In this document: positions 1 to 15,000 of the stretch, one piece after another
Position numbering within the stretch: the stretch's first letter is position 1
Layout: every line of letters starts with the position of its first letter
From: an uncultured Bacteroidales bacterium
Lineage (GTDB): Bacteria > Bacteroidota > Bacteroidia > Bacteroidales > Bacteroidaceae
NCBI GenBank assembly: GCA_902799655.1
Contig: CADCBH010000001.1
Coordinates: 62,001-126,000 of the forward strand
Length of the DNA: 64,000 nucleotides
Direction of reading: 5' to 3'
Position numbers and translations under genes: made by a program
The notes under the pieces: model-generated
The model's database searches: none
What the model was told of the DNA's origin: nothing
Seen by the model: the letters and a program-made list of their open reading frames with translations, nothing else

Positions 1-1
1 G

Positions 2-3000
2 AATGTTCCGAATTCTAACAATAACGCAGATGAAACGAAGAATGGTAAGAGAAAGACCATGCACTTGCAAATGCCTGATAATGAGGCTTACAGTCTAAGT
101 AGCAATGAGAACTTCAAGTTTACGATTACCCGTGACGACAATACCATCTATCGTCTTGTGCCTAAGAATCGTTCTGGATGGTACTGGAATCCTGCTAATT
201 GTAATCAGACTTCATATTCAGGACTATTAAGCGGGACGGATCATCTTTATCAAATGGGGTTGGTCGGTGTTTATAATGGCCAAAACGATGGCGGTTCTAA
301 GTGGCACTTTGAGACGGCTCTCCTTACTGCCCCCACTATCACTTGTACCAATGGTGTGGTGACAGTGTCTGACAATAACAGCCTGCCAGCAGGGTATAAT
401 ATACGCTATACGATTGATGGCACGACCCCAACGGCATCCAGTACAATACTCCCTGTAGGTGGATATACCGTCATTGATCCTTGTACGTTCAAAGCAGTGA
501 TTGAGCGCTATGGCATAGTGCTGACTCAGGTGGCTTCAGAAGATTTAGAGCCTTTGGTCAGAAGAGCATCTTTTAACCTCAATGCTGATGGTTCTATAAC
601 AATATCTATCCCTGATGGTACCACTGTTTATTATACGACTGACGGTACAGAGCCTTCAACCTCAAACGGAACAGTATATACTGGTCCTATCTCTGCCAGT
701 GATGTAGCAAATGCTACTACCTTCAAGGCCATTGCAGTGGATAACGCAAGTAACACTTCTGCTATCGCCACACAAGCATTAGCCAATTATACCTACCATA
801 TCGTCAACAAGGCAAAGGCGGTTGCCATTCAGCATACCGTCAAGCAGGCAGTAGGCAAGCCGTTGGGCGGTTACACCGACATCCCTGCTGACATTCGAAG
901 CCCCTATCTGAACGGTGAGGAGATTAAGTTCTACAACAATGCAGATTGTGCCGATGAGCACCAGGTAACTGCCACACCTGCTACCACAGACATCTACGTG
1001 AGCTACACCACGGATCACCTGATGCAGAAGTTCATACATCTGAGAGGTGTCCGCCCATTGAATGTGACGGTGAATGGCGACTATATCTATGATAATAGTG
1101 GTGCCTTTGCACATAAAGCCAGTCCTACGGATGACGAGAAGGCATCCAGTCCCTACCTGTGGTACTTCTCAGGAGAAGATCCATACGCCATAGAAATCCG
1201 GAATGCCCAAACGAATAACTATCTGGGATATACCACTCCCTCTACCCTCTCGTTAGCGGCATCACCAGCCAACTTTATCCTCATGGCGGGCAGTACACCG
1301 GGTGATAATAGCACCTACGAGCAGTTAGAGCTGATGGCAGCTACGGGCGACGGTAACTATTATCGCGTTGGGCGTACGGGCGACGCCTTCAGCATCAGCA
1401 CGACGGCTACGGGCCATGCCTCGCTCCAGATTCGCACCTACCCCAACAGTGCTGCTGTCAACTATTACCTGATTGACAAGTCGGGCAAGATATTGACAAC
1501 TGTCTCCAACAACTCAGAGGCGGTGAGCCTGCCTGATCAGTGGAAGAGTCCGTTGGTATCGACCTATCATTATTGGAAAGCAAGTGCTTTCACTATTGAT
1601 GGCAATGTCTATACCCTCAAAGAAAGCCCTGCTGAGTCCGACAGAATCAACAATATCACAGACGCTACTGACGGTAACATCTACGTCACCTACGATGTGA
1701 GCAATGAGGTTATCTTCGACACCACCGACGATGGTACAACAGGTGCCACCTACAGACTGCAATTCTTCAATGGCGAGACGTTCAATCAGGAGAACGGAAA
1801 GGATGGCAGGGAAGCAACAGCCACAAAGGGTGTATATCCCTACTTTAACGGTGATGCCATGCTCTTTGTCTATGGTGCTGACCAGTGGACCAAGCAGTTG
1901 AATTCAGGAGCCAGCACGCGTTCACGCTGGCTGTGGTATGTAGTCAGTCCCACCAGCGACCCCTACCATGTCAAGATCATGACCTATCAGGCTAATTCCA
2001 AGCCCATCGATGAGAGTCATGGCTACTTCCGCACATTCCCTGTATCCTATAGGGATCGCCAGACATCGACTGACGTGACACGCGTTGTGACGACTTTGAC
2101 AACGAAGGAAAATGTTGCCAGTGCACCACCGACAGAGTATATGGTACTGACGGGTCAAGGCGGTCAATGCAAGTTGGTAACGAAGGATCCTATCAACGAC
2201 GGTACCACCAACGTGCGTCGCACAGTAAACAGTTTTGAGCAGTACTGGAAGAACTACCCGACCATTCAGAACCTATTGGGTGGTTATAAAGTGAACGAAA
2301 AAGAGACGTACACTGATAACATCATCCTGACAGCAGAGCAAGAGGGACACCTACCTGCCAATTGGCATACCTATCAGATCTTTGCCAATTCTGCTCCATG
2401 GGTTGAGTGGATAACAGACAATACGGGTACCAGCAAGCAATACCAGAACAAGAACCACTGGTTCCAGACTGTCAGCATGTCAACTGCAGACGGCTCCGAC
2501 GGCGAGTTCCGTTTTATTGCGACGACCCTCGACCCCCAGGTGATCCTCATCGACAACCACGGATGGGAAGTCATGCGTAAGCCCATGTACGACGAGCACG
2601 GTAACGTCAATGCTAAGTTGAAGCTGTTCGACAGCCCGATGGTGCAGACCTACCATTGGTATCCTACATCAAAGAAGATTGACGGCTATCACAAATACAC
2701 CGTAGCCGATGGTGATGAGCAAATCACCATCTATCAGCAAAATGCTGCAGGCAAATGGGTGGATAGTGGTGATAAGATAACGCATACGTCAACCACACTC
2801 TTTGACATCCCTTATAACCATATTACTCCCGCTCAGGACAAGAGTGTGATGACCGACTTCTATGTCACCTACGACGTGAAGCCCGAATATGACCGTCTTT
2901 ATACCGGTGCAGCCACAGAAGAAGACACCCGAGCCTCAGCATTCCTGGTCAAGCAGGGAGACAAGTATGCTAAGATCAATAGCAGCAATCAGCCCGAGGC

Positions 3001-6000
3001 TGTCGAAGTCAATCTGTCACAGTTAGAGGATGTCACCACAGACTTGCAATGGTATGTCAAGCCCAACTTCGACATTGACGCAGAGATGGGCTATGACTAT
3101 GAGGGTGAAAATGGCGAGAAGAACAAAGCTGTTACAGATACTGACAACTTCGATGAGGGACGAAACGGTTTCGACCCCTACAACGTGCAGATTCAGAGTG
3201 TTCATAACCCCTTCTATTTCTTTAAGACCAGCACAACCGGCTCACACCTTAACAATGGTATCTGGGAAGGCACGTCAACAAACGTGGACTTGAAGAATAT
3301 GTCTTCTGACAGACAGACTCATATTGAAGGCTACGACCAGACCGACCTGACCATTACCAATGCCACATTCATGGTGGTAGATGACGGCAATGGCCACATG
3401 CTGTTGATGCCCCGTTTCGACCAGACCAAGGTCGTCAACTCTTTCGAGGCACCACGCCTGTCTGATGCAGGTGCTGCTACACAGTATCTGGAGCTCACCT
3501 TGACGCCTACCATCGTTCACTCTTCCAGTGAACTGTCTGCTTTAAGCGGTCAATATACACTGGCTTCAGACTTTGTATTTGAAGGCGACTTTGAATCTCT
3601 TGGTACTTCAGAGAATCCCTTCACGGGTACGATTGACGGTGGGCTTCATCCGCTTTCAGGTCTTTCAACACCGTTGATAGCCTATGCTGATGGTGCTATC
3701 ATCAAGAATATCATATTGGATAATGTCAGCATCAGTGGCGGTACCAATGCCGGTGCTATCGCTGCCAATGCCAAGGGTGAAACCCGTATCTTCAACTGCG
3801 GTATCAATAGCGGTAGCGTAGGTGGTAGCGGAGATGTCGGTGGTATTGTGGGTTCGCTTGAAGGCAGTGCCCGTGTAATCAACTGCTATAGCTATGCCAC
3901 GATTACCGGCGGTTTAAACGTCGGTGGTATTGTGGGTAATAATAAAGGCACTACCACTGCAGCAAACATCACTACCATGGTGATGAACTGTGCATTCTAC
4001 GGTGACATCACGGGCGGTTCAACGGTATCTCCCGTCTATGGCGGTACTAACATTAATAACTTGAATGGTGGTCTGAACACCTTCAATTATTACGCCTATG
4101 ACAAGCTGAAGAGCAAGGCTGTTTCTACTTATAATTGTGCACTGGGTGTTCAGGATGTCTTTTGGAATCGTTTTGAACAATACCGTCAGCTGCTGAACAG
4201 CAACAAGAAGCTGGCAGCCAAATATGCCTCATCAACAAGTACAACAGTAAAAGCCGAGGATATGAAGAAATGGGTGTTGGAGACGGCAGACAGAACCATT
4301 GCCACTCCTAAGCCCTACCCTGTGCTGAAAGCACAAGGCTATTATCCTTCTATCATCAACTATGATACCAGAGACCTGGCAAACTATAGTGAGGAGAATC
4401 GTAACAAGGGTCTCAAAACCGGTACACTTGCTGTGACGATTTCTGGCGTAGGTAGCAATGCACCTGATGGTGCTACCATCACCAATGGCAATCTCACCCT
4501 CACCCGTACCGACAAGGACTTTGACCGCTTCAACTTCAACTACGACAAGGTGCAGCTGCCTTACTATAATGAGGTGGGCATCAAGAACTATACCGGCAAC
4601 AAGGTTGTGACCGGTTGGAAGATTACCAGCATGGCTGGTGGTACGACAGGTTCTTATACCACCGGCGACAACTTTGGTGGTTATAACTTTGCCGACCGTA
4701 ATTGTACAGCCAAAGACATTTATGATACGAGTGGCCGTGTATTCTCACAGGGCGCCTACTTTGATGTGCCCTATGGTGTGACGGGAATTACCATTGAGCC
4801 TTACTGGGGAGAGGCTGTCTATGTAGCCGATCGTTACTTGGATGTTGTCTATAATGCTGGCTATGGCAGGCAGGATGTTTCCCAGTTGCCGGAAACGTAT
4901 GGCGCTGATGGCGTAGAGGTTTCTATCAATGGCAGTACCCAAAAAGTATGGCATACCATTGATACGGCTGTCGATAAATTAAGTACAGGTGGTACTGTTT
5001 ATGACCATGCCGTGGTGCTTGTGGGAAATGTTCATTTAGAAGGGAATCCTCCTACGGTTGACAAGTCTTTCACAGTGATGTCTGCTGACCTTGACTTCGA
5101 CAACGAGCCGGACTACAGTTTTATCTTTGGTCATAATAATCGACAGGCAGTTTCACCTATACGTTTTGACTTTATCAATATGCCAGGTATTGCTATGGCA
5201 CAAAAACCGAACGGTGCAACGTCGTTCCGTAATGTGAGTATTTTCAAACCTAAGGGATGGTTCGAAACGACTAATACCTGTATTGCCCGTTTTGTGCAGT
5301 TTGAGTGTGATAATGGTAATAAGAGTGCAGCTCCTGTCATCCTGTTAGGTGGTATGATTGACCAGTTCGTTTCTACCCAAAAGAATTTTTCTGGAAAGAC
5401 GACCTATCTGCATATAGGCGGTAACGCATGGTTTAAGGATTTTGGTAATGGTACCCATAGTGATGGTACTGCTTTTACACCTCACATTCCTATCTCAGTG
5501 ACGGGTGGTGATTTTGATGGTTTCTATCTTTCTGGAACCTATCAGCCTGACGCCACTGTAAGAGCAGACAATGCTGAGTGCTATATCAGTGGAGGACGAT
5601 TTAAGGAAGCAGCTGGTGCTGCCCAGCAACAAATTAATGGTAACGTACAGTGGCAGATATATAATGCAGACATTGACAACTTCTATGGTGGTGGTGTGAA
5701 TGCCGGTAAACCTGTAACGGGTGATATCACGGTTGATATCATCAATAGCCATGTGGGTACCTATTGCGGTGGACCGAAGTTTGGTAATATGCAGTCGGAT
5801 AAGACTGTTACCACCAATGCCACAGGAAGTACCTTCGACTACTACTTTGGTGCCGGCTATGGCGGTATCTCATACAACCGAGTAAGAACAAGGGATATTA
5901 GTACAAATGTTGATTTCGCTTCATGGCAAAATGATTATACGGGTAAACGAGGGAAGTACTATTCTGATAATAGGGGTATAGCAAGTGACTTTGACTATGA

Positions 6001-9000
6001 GTTCTTCGTTTGGTCAACTGGTGTTACTGGTGGTCGTTTCTATGTAAAATACTCATCGCTCTCAACAGCTCAGACCAACAACGTGAAATCCACGCTGACG
6101 AACTGTATTGTCAATAGAGATTTCTATGGCGGTGGTAGTTTAGGAAATGTTGTCGGAACGGCAACCTCTACGCTTGATGGATGTATAGTTGAGGGTAATG
6201 TGTTTGGTGGTGGATATTCTGCTAGCCAGCCAAAGGTACCTGTCAGAACAGGAGGTTTCAAATCAAATAAGGCTCCTAAGATTGACACGAATGCAGGTGT
6301 GTTTGACATGGGTGAGATGACCGATACCGAAGATTTTACATTGGTATACGGCACACTCACAAATAACGCAAGCGCAATTGACAATAATGCGAAGACTATT
6401 ATTACTGATGTCGATTTAACCACTTTAGGACAGGTAACAAATACCGACCTGACGATAACAGGTAATACCACCGTTAAAGGACAGATATTTGATGCTGAAG
6501 GAAATGTTACAGAAACAACCGGTGGTGTGTATGGTGGTGGTGATATGTCTGCTGTCAATGGCAACACCAAAATAGATATCCAGAATACGGATGCCACAGG
6601 TGGTGTGCTGAACGTCTTTGGCGGTGGTAATACGGCTGATGTAATAGGTAACTCACAAGTTGACATGACAGGCGGTAAGGTTATCCAGTCTGTCTATGGC
6701 GGTGGTAAAGGCCAGACGACAATCGTAGGCGGCAATGTTATTGTGAACATGGGTGCCAAGGCGGGTGAAGCTCCAAGTATCACCTACTCTGGTACTGGCG
6801 TTGTGCAAGGCGACGTCTATGGCGGATCAGCCCTTGGTAAGGTAAATACGACAGCGGACAAGACCACAACTGTCAATGTCTTTGCTGGTACTGTCAATGG
6901 TAGTGTCTTTGGCGGTGGCCTGGGACAATTGGAAGTTGCTGCTGATCCTGGAAATAGTATAGAAGCGAAGGATGCTATCGTTGCAGAGAACCAGGGTAAC
7001 ACCACTATCAATGTAGAAGGTGGTACGGTACGTACTGCGGTCTATGGCGGTGCCAACGTCAATGGTGTTTTGCAGAAGGATGCTACCGTAACGATAACAG
7101 GCGGCACGATAGGCGATTCTGGAGCCCCCAATAGCGATATTGTCTTCGGTGGTGGTAAGGGTGAGCCTACCCTGGTGAATGGCAATGTCACTGTGAATGT
7201 TGGTACACAGGGACAAGATATCACCACTGGTGCTACCATCTATGGCCATGTCTATGGCGGTTCTGCACTGGGTAACACCAATGCCAGCAAGACAGGCAGT
7301 GACCCCATGGAATTCAATGCCGACAAGACGACCCATGTGAACCTCTATGCCGGTACGATTAACGGTTATGCCTTTGGTGGCGGTCTGGGAAGAAAGGCGG
7401 AAGATGCTGTTGCTGCTGTTGGAAATCCAGGTGATCCAGGATATGTTCCTGCTAAGGACGCTGTAACCGCTGTCAAATCCTTCGTGGGTGGCGATGTCAA
7501 CGTGCTGCTCGAAGGTGCCAAGGTACAGCAGATCTTTGGCTGTAACAACCTGAACGGTACGCCAAAGGGACATGTCAAGGTACATGTGAAGCGAACGAAT
7601 AGTTTCAGCGGTAATAACGACTATAAGAACAACAGCGCTACCGCACTCAATGACCGTACTACATACGATGTGACAGCGGTCTATGGTGGCGGTAACCAGG
7701 CTGACTATAACCCGACGAAGGCCACAGGCACAGAAAAGGACAAGAAGGAAGCCTTTGCCGAGGTGGAGATTGAGGGTTGTGATCAGACCAGTATTGAATA
7801 TGTCTATGGTGGTGGTAATGCTGCCGCCGTACCTGCCGACTCCATCACTGTCAAGAGTGCTTATATCATTGGCCAGCTGTTTGGTGGTGGTAATGGTGCC
7901 GGCGATGGTAATCCTGGAGCTGACGTCGGTGTAATTGATAAGACTGCGTATGAGGCCAACCACGAAAATGGTATCTATGGTACTGGTTTGGCCAAGACGG
8001 TATTGATAGGTGGTCAGATCCGTTACGTCTATGGTGGCAGTAACACCAAGGGTAACGTACGCGGTGGTACTTCACTGAAGAGAAATGAGGCGAACAGCTG
8101 TACCTTGAAGATTCATGAAATCTATGGTGCCGGACAGGTAGCTCCTATGGATGGTGATGTCAATATCACGCTGGAGTGTATGCCCGAGGAGTTTGTCTCT
8201 CAGGTGTTTGGCGGTGCCAAGAACGCAACGATTAATGGTAATGTCTCGCTGACAGTGACCAGTGGTAAGTTCGGTCGCGTCTTCGGTGGTAACAACGAGG
8301 GTGGTAGCATCAACGGCTCCATCACGGTGAATGTCTATGAGCACGGCTGTCTGCCACTGATTATCGGTGAGCTCTATGGTGGCGGTTTCAATGCCCCCTA
8401 CTCTATTTACGGATGTACTCAAAACGGTAATGATTGGACAGCCAACACGTCTGGTGACCTGCACTTTGACCAGGAGGCCCAAGAAAGATCTGCCGTTGAG
8501 GTGAATGTCTATTCTTGTACATCTATCGGTAGGGTCTTTGGCGGCGGATTTGGTAGCACTGCTCATGTTGTCGGTAATACCCATGTCTATATCAATATGA
8601 TGAAGGGTATCGTCAATGACGTAACACAAGATAACATCGGTAAGATCGGACAGGTCTTTGGCGGCGGTAACCAAGGAATCGTAAAAGGTAGCACCTTGAT
8701 TGATATCGGTACAGCATTGGCTAATGAGCCCAATGGTGTCAAGATAGAGAGCGGCGACGACTACCTCAGTGCGACATCCAATACGACCACATCCATCACT
8801 GCCGGTGTATATGGCGGCGGTAATGAAGCTGACGTTGAAGGTAATGCAACGTTGAATATCGGAACGCAGAATCTGCCGTTGCGTGTCAACATTGCAAGTA
8901 ATATCTTTGGTGGTGGTCTCGGTGAAAACACCCATGTCACGGGCGATGTCGTCATGAACATCGGTAAACGAACTATTACCAATCAAGAGGGTCCCGTTTA

Positions 9001-12000
9001 TGCCTATGACGGCTATGCTAAAATCACGGGTGATGTCTATGGTGGTAGTGCCAAGGGTAAGGTCAACTCTCATTTGGTAGAAAGCGTCGAGACAGCATCT
9101 GAGGGAAAGACGACGCAGGTGAACTTCTATGGCGGTACCATTAGCGGTAATCTGTATGGTGGTGGCCTTGGTGAAGACAACGAAGGAACAGAGAATGACC
9201 ATGCTGCCGACGTCTATGGTCCTGTGACCGTAACTGTCGAAGGCGGTTATGTCACCAATGTCTTTGGCTGTAACAATGTGCTGGGTTCTCCGAAGAGCAC
9301 GGCAACAGTCAACATCCACGGTACACCTACGCCAGAAGCTCCCGCAACATATATCATCCAGAATGTCTATGGCGGTGGTAACATGGCAGCCTACACGGGT
9401 ACTGGTGGTGTCAGCGTTGCTATGACCAACGGCTTTGTCAACGATGTATTCGGTGGCGGTCTGGGTACAACGGCTACGGTGAACGGTACAACCACGGTAG
9501 GTATCTCCGGTGGTAAGGTCACTAACGACGTCTATGGTGGTGGTAGCCAAGGTAGCGTTACCGGTGCTGTCAATGTAACACTCAATGGTGGTACTATTGC
9601 ACAAAACATCTATGGCGGTGGTTTGGGTGACCGTGCTTCTTTGGGTGAAGGTCATGCAGATGTAGCAGCCAACGTAGACGGTGCCGTGACGGTTTCCGTC
9701 ATCAGCGGTTCTGCTACCAATGTGTTCGGTTGTAACAATGTCAATGGTATGCCAACCAGCACGGTGGATGTTGTCATCGGTACGAAGACTGGTGAGGCAC
9801 CCAATATCACCTATAGCGGTACGGGTGTCATCTCTGGCAACGTCTATGGCGGTGGCAACATGGCAGCATGCTCCAGCACTCCTACCGTCAAGATATATGG
9901 CGGTACGGTGAATAATAATGTCTATGGTGGTGGTCTTGGTTCGACAGCCGGAACTGGCGGATCTGCTGTTATCATGGAAGGCGGTTTGGTCAAGAACGAC
10001 GTCTATGGCGGTGGTAGTGAGGCTGATGTCACTGGTAGCGTCAACGTAAGAATCTCTGGCGGTACAGTCACCCACGATGTATATGGCGGCGGTGCACTGG
10101 CTAATACCAATACGGACAACTGGGATACCAACCATCTCGCCACAACCTATACAGAAATCGCCCACACCACTGCAAATCAGACTCCTGTAACGGGATTCTA
10201 TACTAAGGATGGCGATGTCTATACAGAAGTGACGGCGGCAGATGCTACGGCAGTGGCGGAGACCAAATACTACACAAAGACAGAAACGGCCTGGGCTGAA
10301 GGAAAGAATTCTAATAGCAATACCACCACTGTTACTCTGACAGGAGGAACCATTGGCAATGTTTATGGTGGTGGTTTGGGTAGTGAATCAACAGCAGTAT
10401 ATGTCTATGGTGACATCACGGTTAATGTCAATAAGGCCTCAGATATAACTGCATATGGAGGAACAGGTGCAACCTTTACCCGAGAACTTGTAACTAACAT
10501 TGAGGTTGCAGGTAAGAACTATCCTACTATACCTACTACCGGTAACATCTTTGGTGCCAATAATTTCAATGGTACGCCAAAGGGTAATGTCACGGTAGAA
10601 GTGTTCTCTACGAAACGAATAGATGGCAATAGCCACATCCTCGGTGAGTATGAGATTCAAGGTGTCTATGGTGGCGGTAACATGGCTAACTATTCGCCCG
10701 CAGCAGACAAGGTGACGAAGGTAATCATCCATGGTTGTGATAAAACCTCTATTGAGAAAGTCTATGGCGGTGGTAACTCAGCGTCTGTACCCTCTACAGA
10801 TGTAACCATCTATGGTGCTTTTGACATTGGTTATGCTTTTGCCGGCGGTAACGGTAGTAAGCCTATCAAGAATAGTGCTGGTACTTGGGTTGCCAATGGT
10901 GGTGCTATCATTACAGGCGATGCAAAGATTTTTGCCAAGGGCGGTAGATTAGGTCAGGTCTTTGGCGGTAGCGATGCCAAAGGTGATGTTCTTGGTGCTG
11001 CGACAACTGATACCTCAACTGGTGGCGGCGAGTGTGACCTTACGCTGACCCGATTGTTTGGTGCCGGTAATGAGGCTGACGTCTCTGGAGATGTGAACAT
11101 GATCTTGTCTGGTTGTAACACGTCTGACGCTATCCAATTCGTTCATGGTGGTTCTTATAATGCGCATATTACAGGTAATGTGAATTTGACGATTACCAGT
11201 GGTGTTTATACCAATGTATTTGGTGGTAACGATGCGCGTGGCAGTATTGGCGGTAATATTACTGTCAATATTGAAGAGACCGATGCATGTAAACCGATTA
11301 TTATCCAGAATTTGGTTGGTGGCGGTAATGAGGCACCTTTTCCTGGTACGATGAGAAATGGCACCGAAATTGACCCTTCTGGAAAGAAGATCACGGTGAA
11401 CATCAAGTCGGCAACCCGTATTGACAACATCTATGGTGGTGGCTACAAAGCCGACGTAAAGGGTGACACAGAAGTCAACATCAACATGAGAAAGGGAAGT
11501 CAGGCTGGTCAGTCTTATACTGTTCCAAGCAGTTATACAGGACTAACAGTTCCCAATATTCATAATAATACCATTGATGATGCCATCGGAACTATTGGTA
11601 ACATCTATGGTGGAGGTAACGAGGGTAACGTTATTGGTAATTCGGTTGTTAATATCGGAACGGAAACCGAAATAGACATTCTGAAGCGTGAAGGCGATGT
11701 TGCTGGTGGTAAATTGATAGATGAGAGTGGAAATGATGTGTATGATTCTGAAGGTCACATTATTAAAGATGATGAAACTCCCCGTTCTGTTGCTTATGTA
11801 AAGAAGTCTGTTCTTGGTGCTCATATTACCGGTGATGTCTTTGGTGGTGGTAAATCAGCTTATGTCACAGGAAATACTACTGTGAATTTCGCTACTGCTA
11901 TCTTCGAAGGTGTTTCTGTTGATAAGGGCAGCATCTTTGGTGGTGGCAGCATGGGTGATGTGCTTGGTAACACCAATGTCACGATGTCTGGCGGCTACGT

Positions 12001-15000
12001 CTTTAACGGTATCTTTGGTGGTGGCCTTTCCGGTTCGGTAGGAACATTCACAAGGTCAACTGAAGCAGAACATGTTAATATCTTCGGTCATACGGCTCAT
12101 GCGGGCTGTATTGGTAAGCCTATTTTATGTGCAGAAAATACTGGAAAATGTACTATTGTTGTCAACGGTGGTCAGATTGGTCCCGTAGAGGTGGCAACAC
12201 AGGGTATGACAAGACCTGCTAATCAAGGCGGTCCTGTCATAGAAGGCTGGATCTGGGGCGGCGGCCAAGGTTTGGTTGAAGACCCTGCAGATAACCCAGA
12301 CACACACTTCACTGCATACGTTGGTAGTACCGATGTGACCATTGGCGGCACAGCCCTTATCATGGAATCCATCATCGGTGGTGGTGAGTTCGGACGTGTG
12401 CTTGGCAATACGTTGGTGAAGATACAAGGCGGTCAGATAGGTATTGGTGAGGCAATGGTGGATAACAACAATCAACCCATACGCTATACTGACGATCAGT
12501 TTGTCAATCCTCTCAATACGACGATCGACGCTGGTAATGCTTTGACTGAATGTTCGCATTTCCCCTACGGAAAAGTTATAGAAGGAAAGAAAGAATACCT
12601 TCCTTACGACCCCTATTACGAGGAGTATCCTGCATATATTGCTGCTCATCCTGAATTTGGTCATGCCAGCACTTCGAATCCTTCTGACGGTAAGACGTGG
12701 ATTGGCTGTGTATTCGGAGGCGGCTCGGGTTATATGCCCTACAAGAAGAAAGACGGTTCCGGCTACGACTGGTGCCGTTCGGCTGGTCTGGTAGAAGGTA
12801 ATACCGAAGTGCGTATCTCCGGCGGTCATATCCTGACGAACGTCTATGGTGCCAACGAGATTACTGACGTAATGGGACAATCTATCATTAAGATGACTGG
12901 CGGTACGATTGGCGTGCCGCGCACCCAGGCGCAGATAGCCGAGCACCCATTAACCTGCTACCTCTTTGGAGGAGGTAAGGGTGACGAGCGTCCTCGCTTC
13001 TTTGATTTCAACGATGTGGATAGTGTCGATATTGACATATCGGGTGGTATCATTTACGGTTCTGTATTCGGTGGCTCAGAGGATGGTCACGTTTTAGGCA
13101 ATATTAACCTCACAATCCGTAAAGGCGCTGACTTCACGATAGGTAGTACGACTTATACCAATGGACCTATCATCGGTACCTGGGGCACCACATACGTTGA
13201 GGGCAACGTCTTTGGTGGCGGTCGTGGTTTCAGTGGTGAGACCCTGACAGCTGGTAGCACGGGCGGTAATGTGACGATGAGCATCGAGGGTGGCACCATG
13301 CGAGGTTCTGTCTATGGTGGCGGCCGTCTGGCATCAGTGGGTATCGGACTCAATCCGCCTGAGCATTTATATTATGGTCAGCTGAAAGATGAAACAGGAG
13401 GCAATAGTGATCCTACCTATGGTCATGTCACCATCAACATCAGCGGTGGTACGATTGGTAACGGAACTACAGAGGCCGGAGCAGGCCACCCAGTAAGCGG
13501 CAATGTCTTTGGTGGTTCAATGGGACGTATCACGATGCTCGATGGCAAGACACGTATTCCGTTATGGCCTAAACAGGCTGTAACCAAACTGTCAAATGTT
13601 ACTATCAGTGGCGGTGAGATTTGGAACAGTGTCTATGGCGGTGGTGAGATAGGTATCGTACGTAACCATGCTACTGTCAATGTTTCAGGTGGTACCATCC
13701 ATGGTAACGTCTTTGGCGGTGGATATGGTAGTGACGAGCAAGACAAGAAGACCATTTCTGCTGGTGGATATGATGACATTCCGACTGTATATTACACCTT
13801 CACCCCCATGATATGGACTGGCTGCGTATCTGGTGATACAGAAGTCAACATCTCTGGCGGTAAGATTGATAAGAATGTCTATGGTGGTGGTAACTTTGCT
13901 TCCGTCGGTCTGATGAACTACAACAGTAGTGAGGACGGAACAACGTATAACTACATCACCAAGCATGATACGAAAAATGGCTTTGGTCTGAGTTGGCCTT
14001 ACGAATTCCAGTATATCAAGGCTGCACCAACAGATGGCGCACCTGGTGGTAATGCCATTGGCGGTAAGACAACTGTCAACATCACTGGCGGTCGCATCGG
14101 TACGACGGCTAATGCCGGTTACGGCAATGTCTTTGGAGGTAGTAAGGGAATGGTAACCTTCAAGAAAGAAGACAATGAAACCCTGATAACCGATGTGAAC
14201 GAACAGCGCTATGCAGAGGCCTTCTGTGCCAATGTTCGTGAGACGGCGGTGAATATCAAATACACCGCAGAGACACCGTCAAGTGATGATGGCTCAACAA
14301 CGCAGTGTATCGTTGGTGCTGTCTATGGTGGAGCTCAGGATGGTCACGTCTATGAGGATGCCAATGTAACCATCACCAATGGCTTGATAGGCTTGAGCGT
14401 TTATGGTGGCGGTCAAGGTGAAAGTACCTTCCAGGGTAAACTGAAAAACCAGAGTACTGGGGTATGGAAAGATACAACTGAGCCTGTCCATAGTATAACA
14501 GCCGGTAAGGTCTATGGAAACACTTCGGTAAGCATGACTGGCGGTACGGTCATTGGCCACGTCTATGGTGGTGGTAATCTGGCTTCCGTAGGTAAGGGTA
14601 ACTATGCCGGTGGTGCTGACGACTACTATCCTGCCGGTTATGGTGAGAAGCTCACGGGTAATCTCTGGGATAATGTCAGCAATAACAGTAAGGCATTCCT
14701 CGGCAGCGGTAATGCTACTGTCACCATCACTGGTGGTAAGGTTGGAACACCTGGTGGCACATCCGGTAGCGTTTATGGCACTACTGATGCCACTCCAACT
14801 GGTTTGGTCTTTGGAGGTAGCCGTGGTCGTGCATCAGAAGATATCATGTTGGATCCTCGCCATGAGTATGCACCTGACTTCTACTTAGGATATGTGAACA
14901 ATACTTCTGTTACTATTGGCTCTGCAGATGGTGCTCCTAATATCTATAGTCAGGTATTCGGTGGTGGTCGTGACGGACACGTACGCAACAATGCCCATGT

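Noticed and set aside
8072-10165. A 697-codon open frame on the minus strand inside the giant gene, with several other long antisense frames
   Set aside because: The strongly biased, repetitive codons of the giant gene keep stops out of the opposite frames; the translations are low-complexity and match the repeat pattern, with no start signal or domain.
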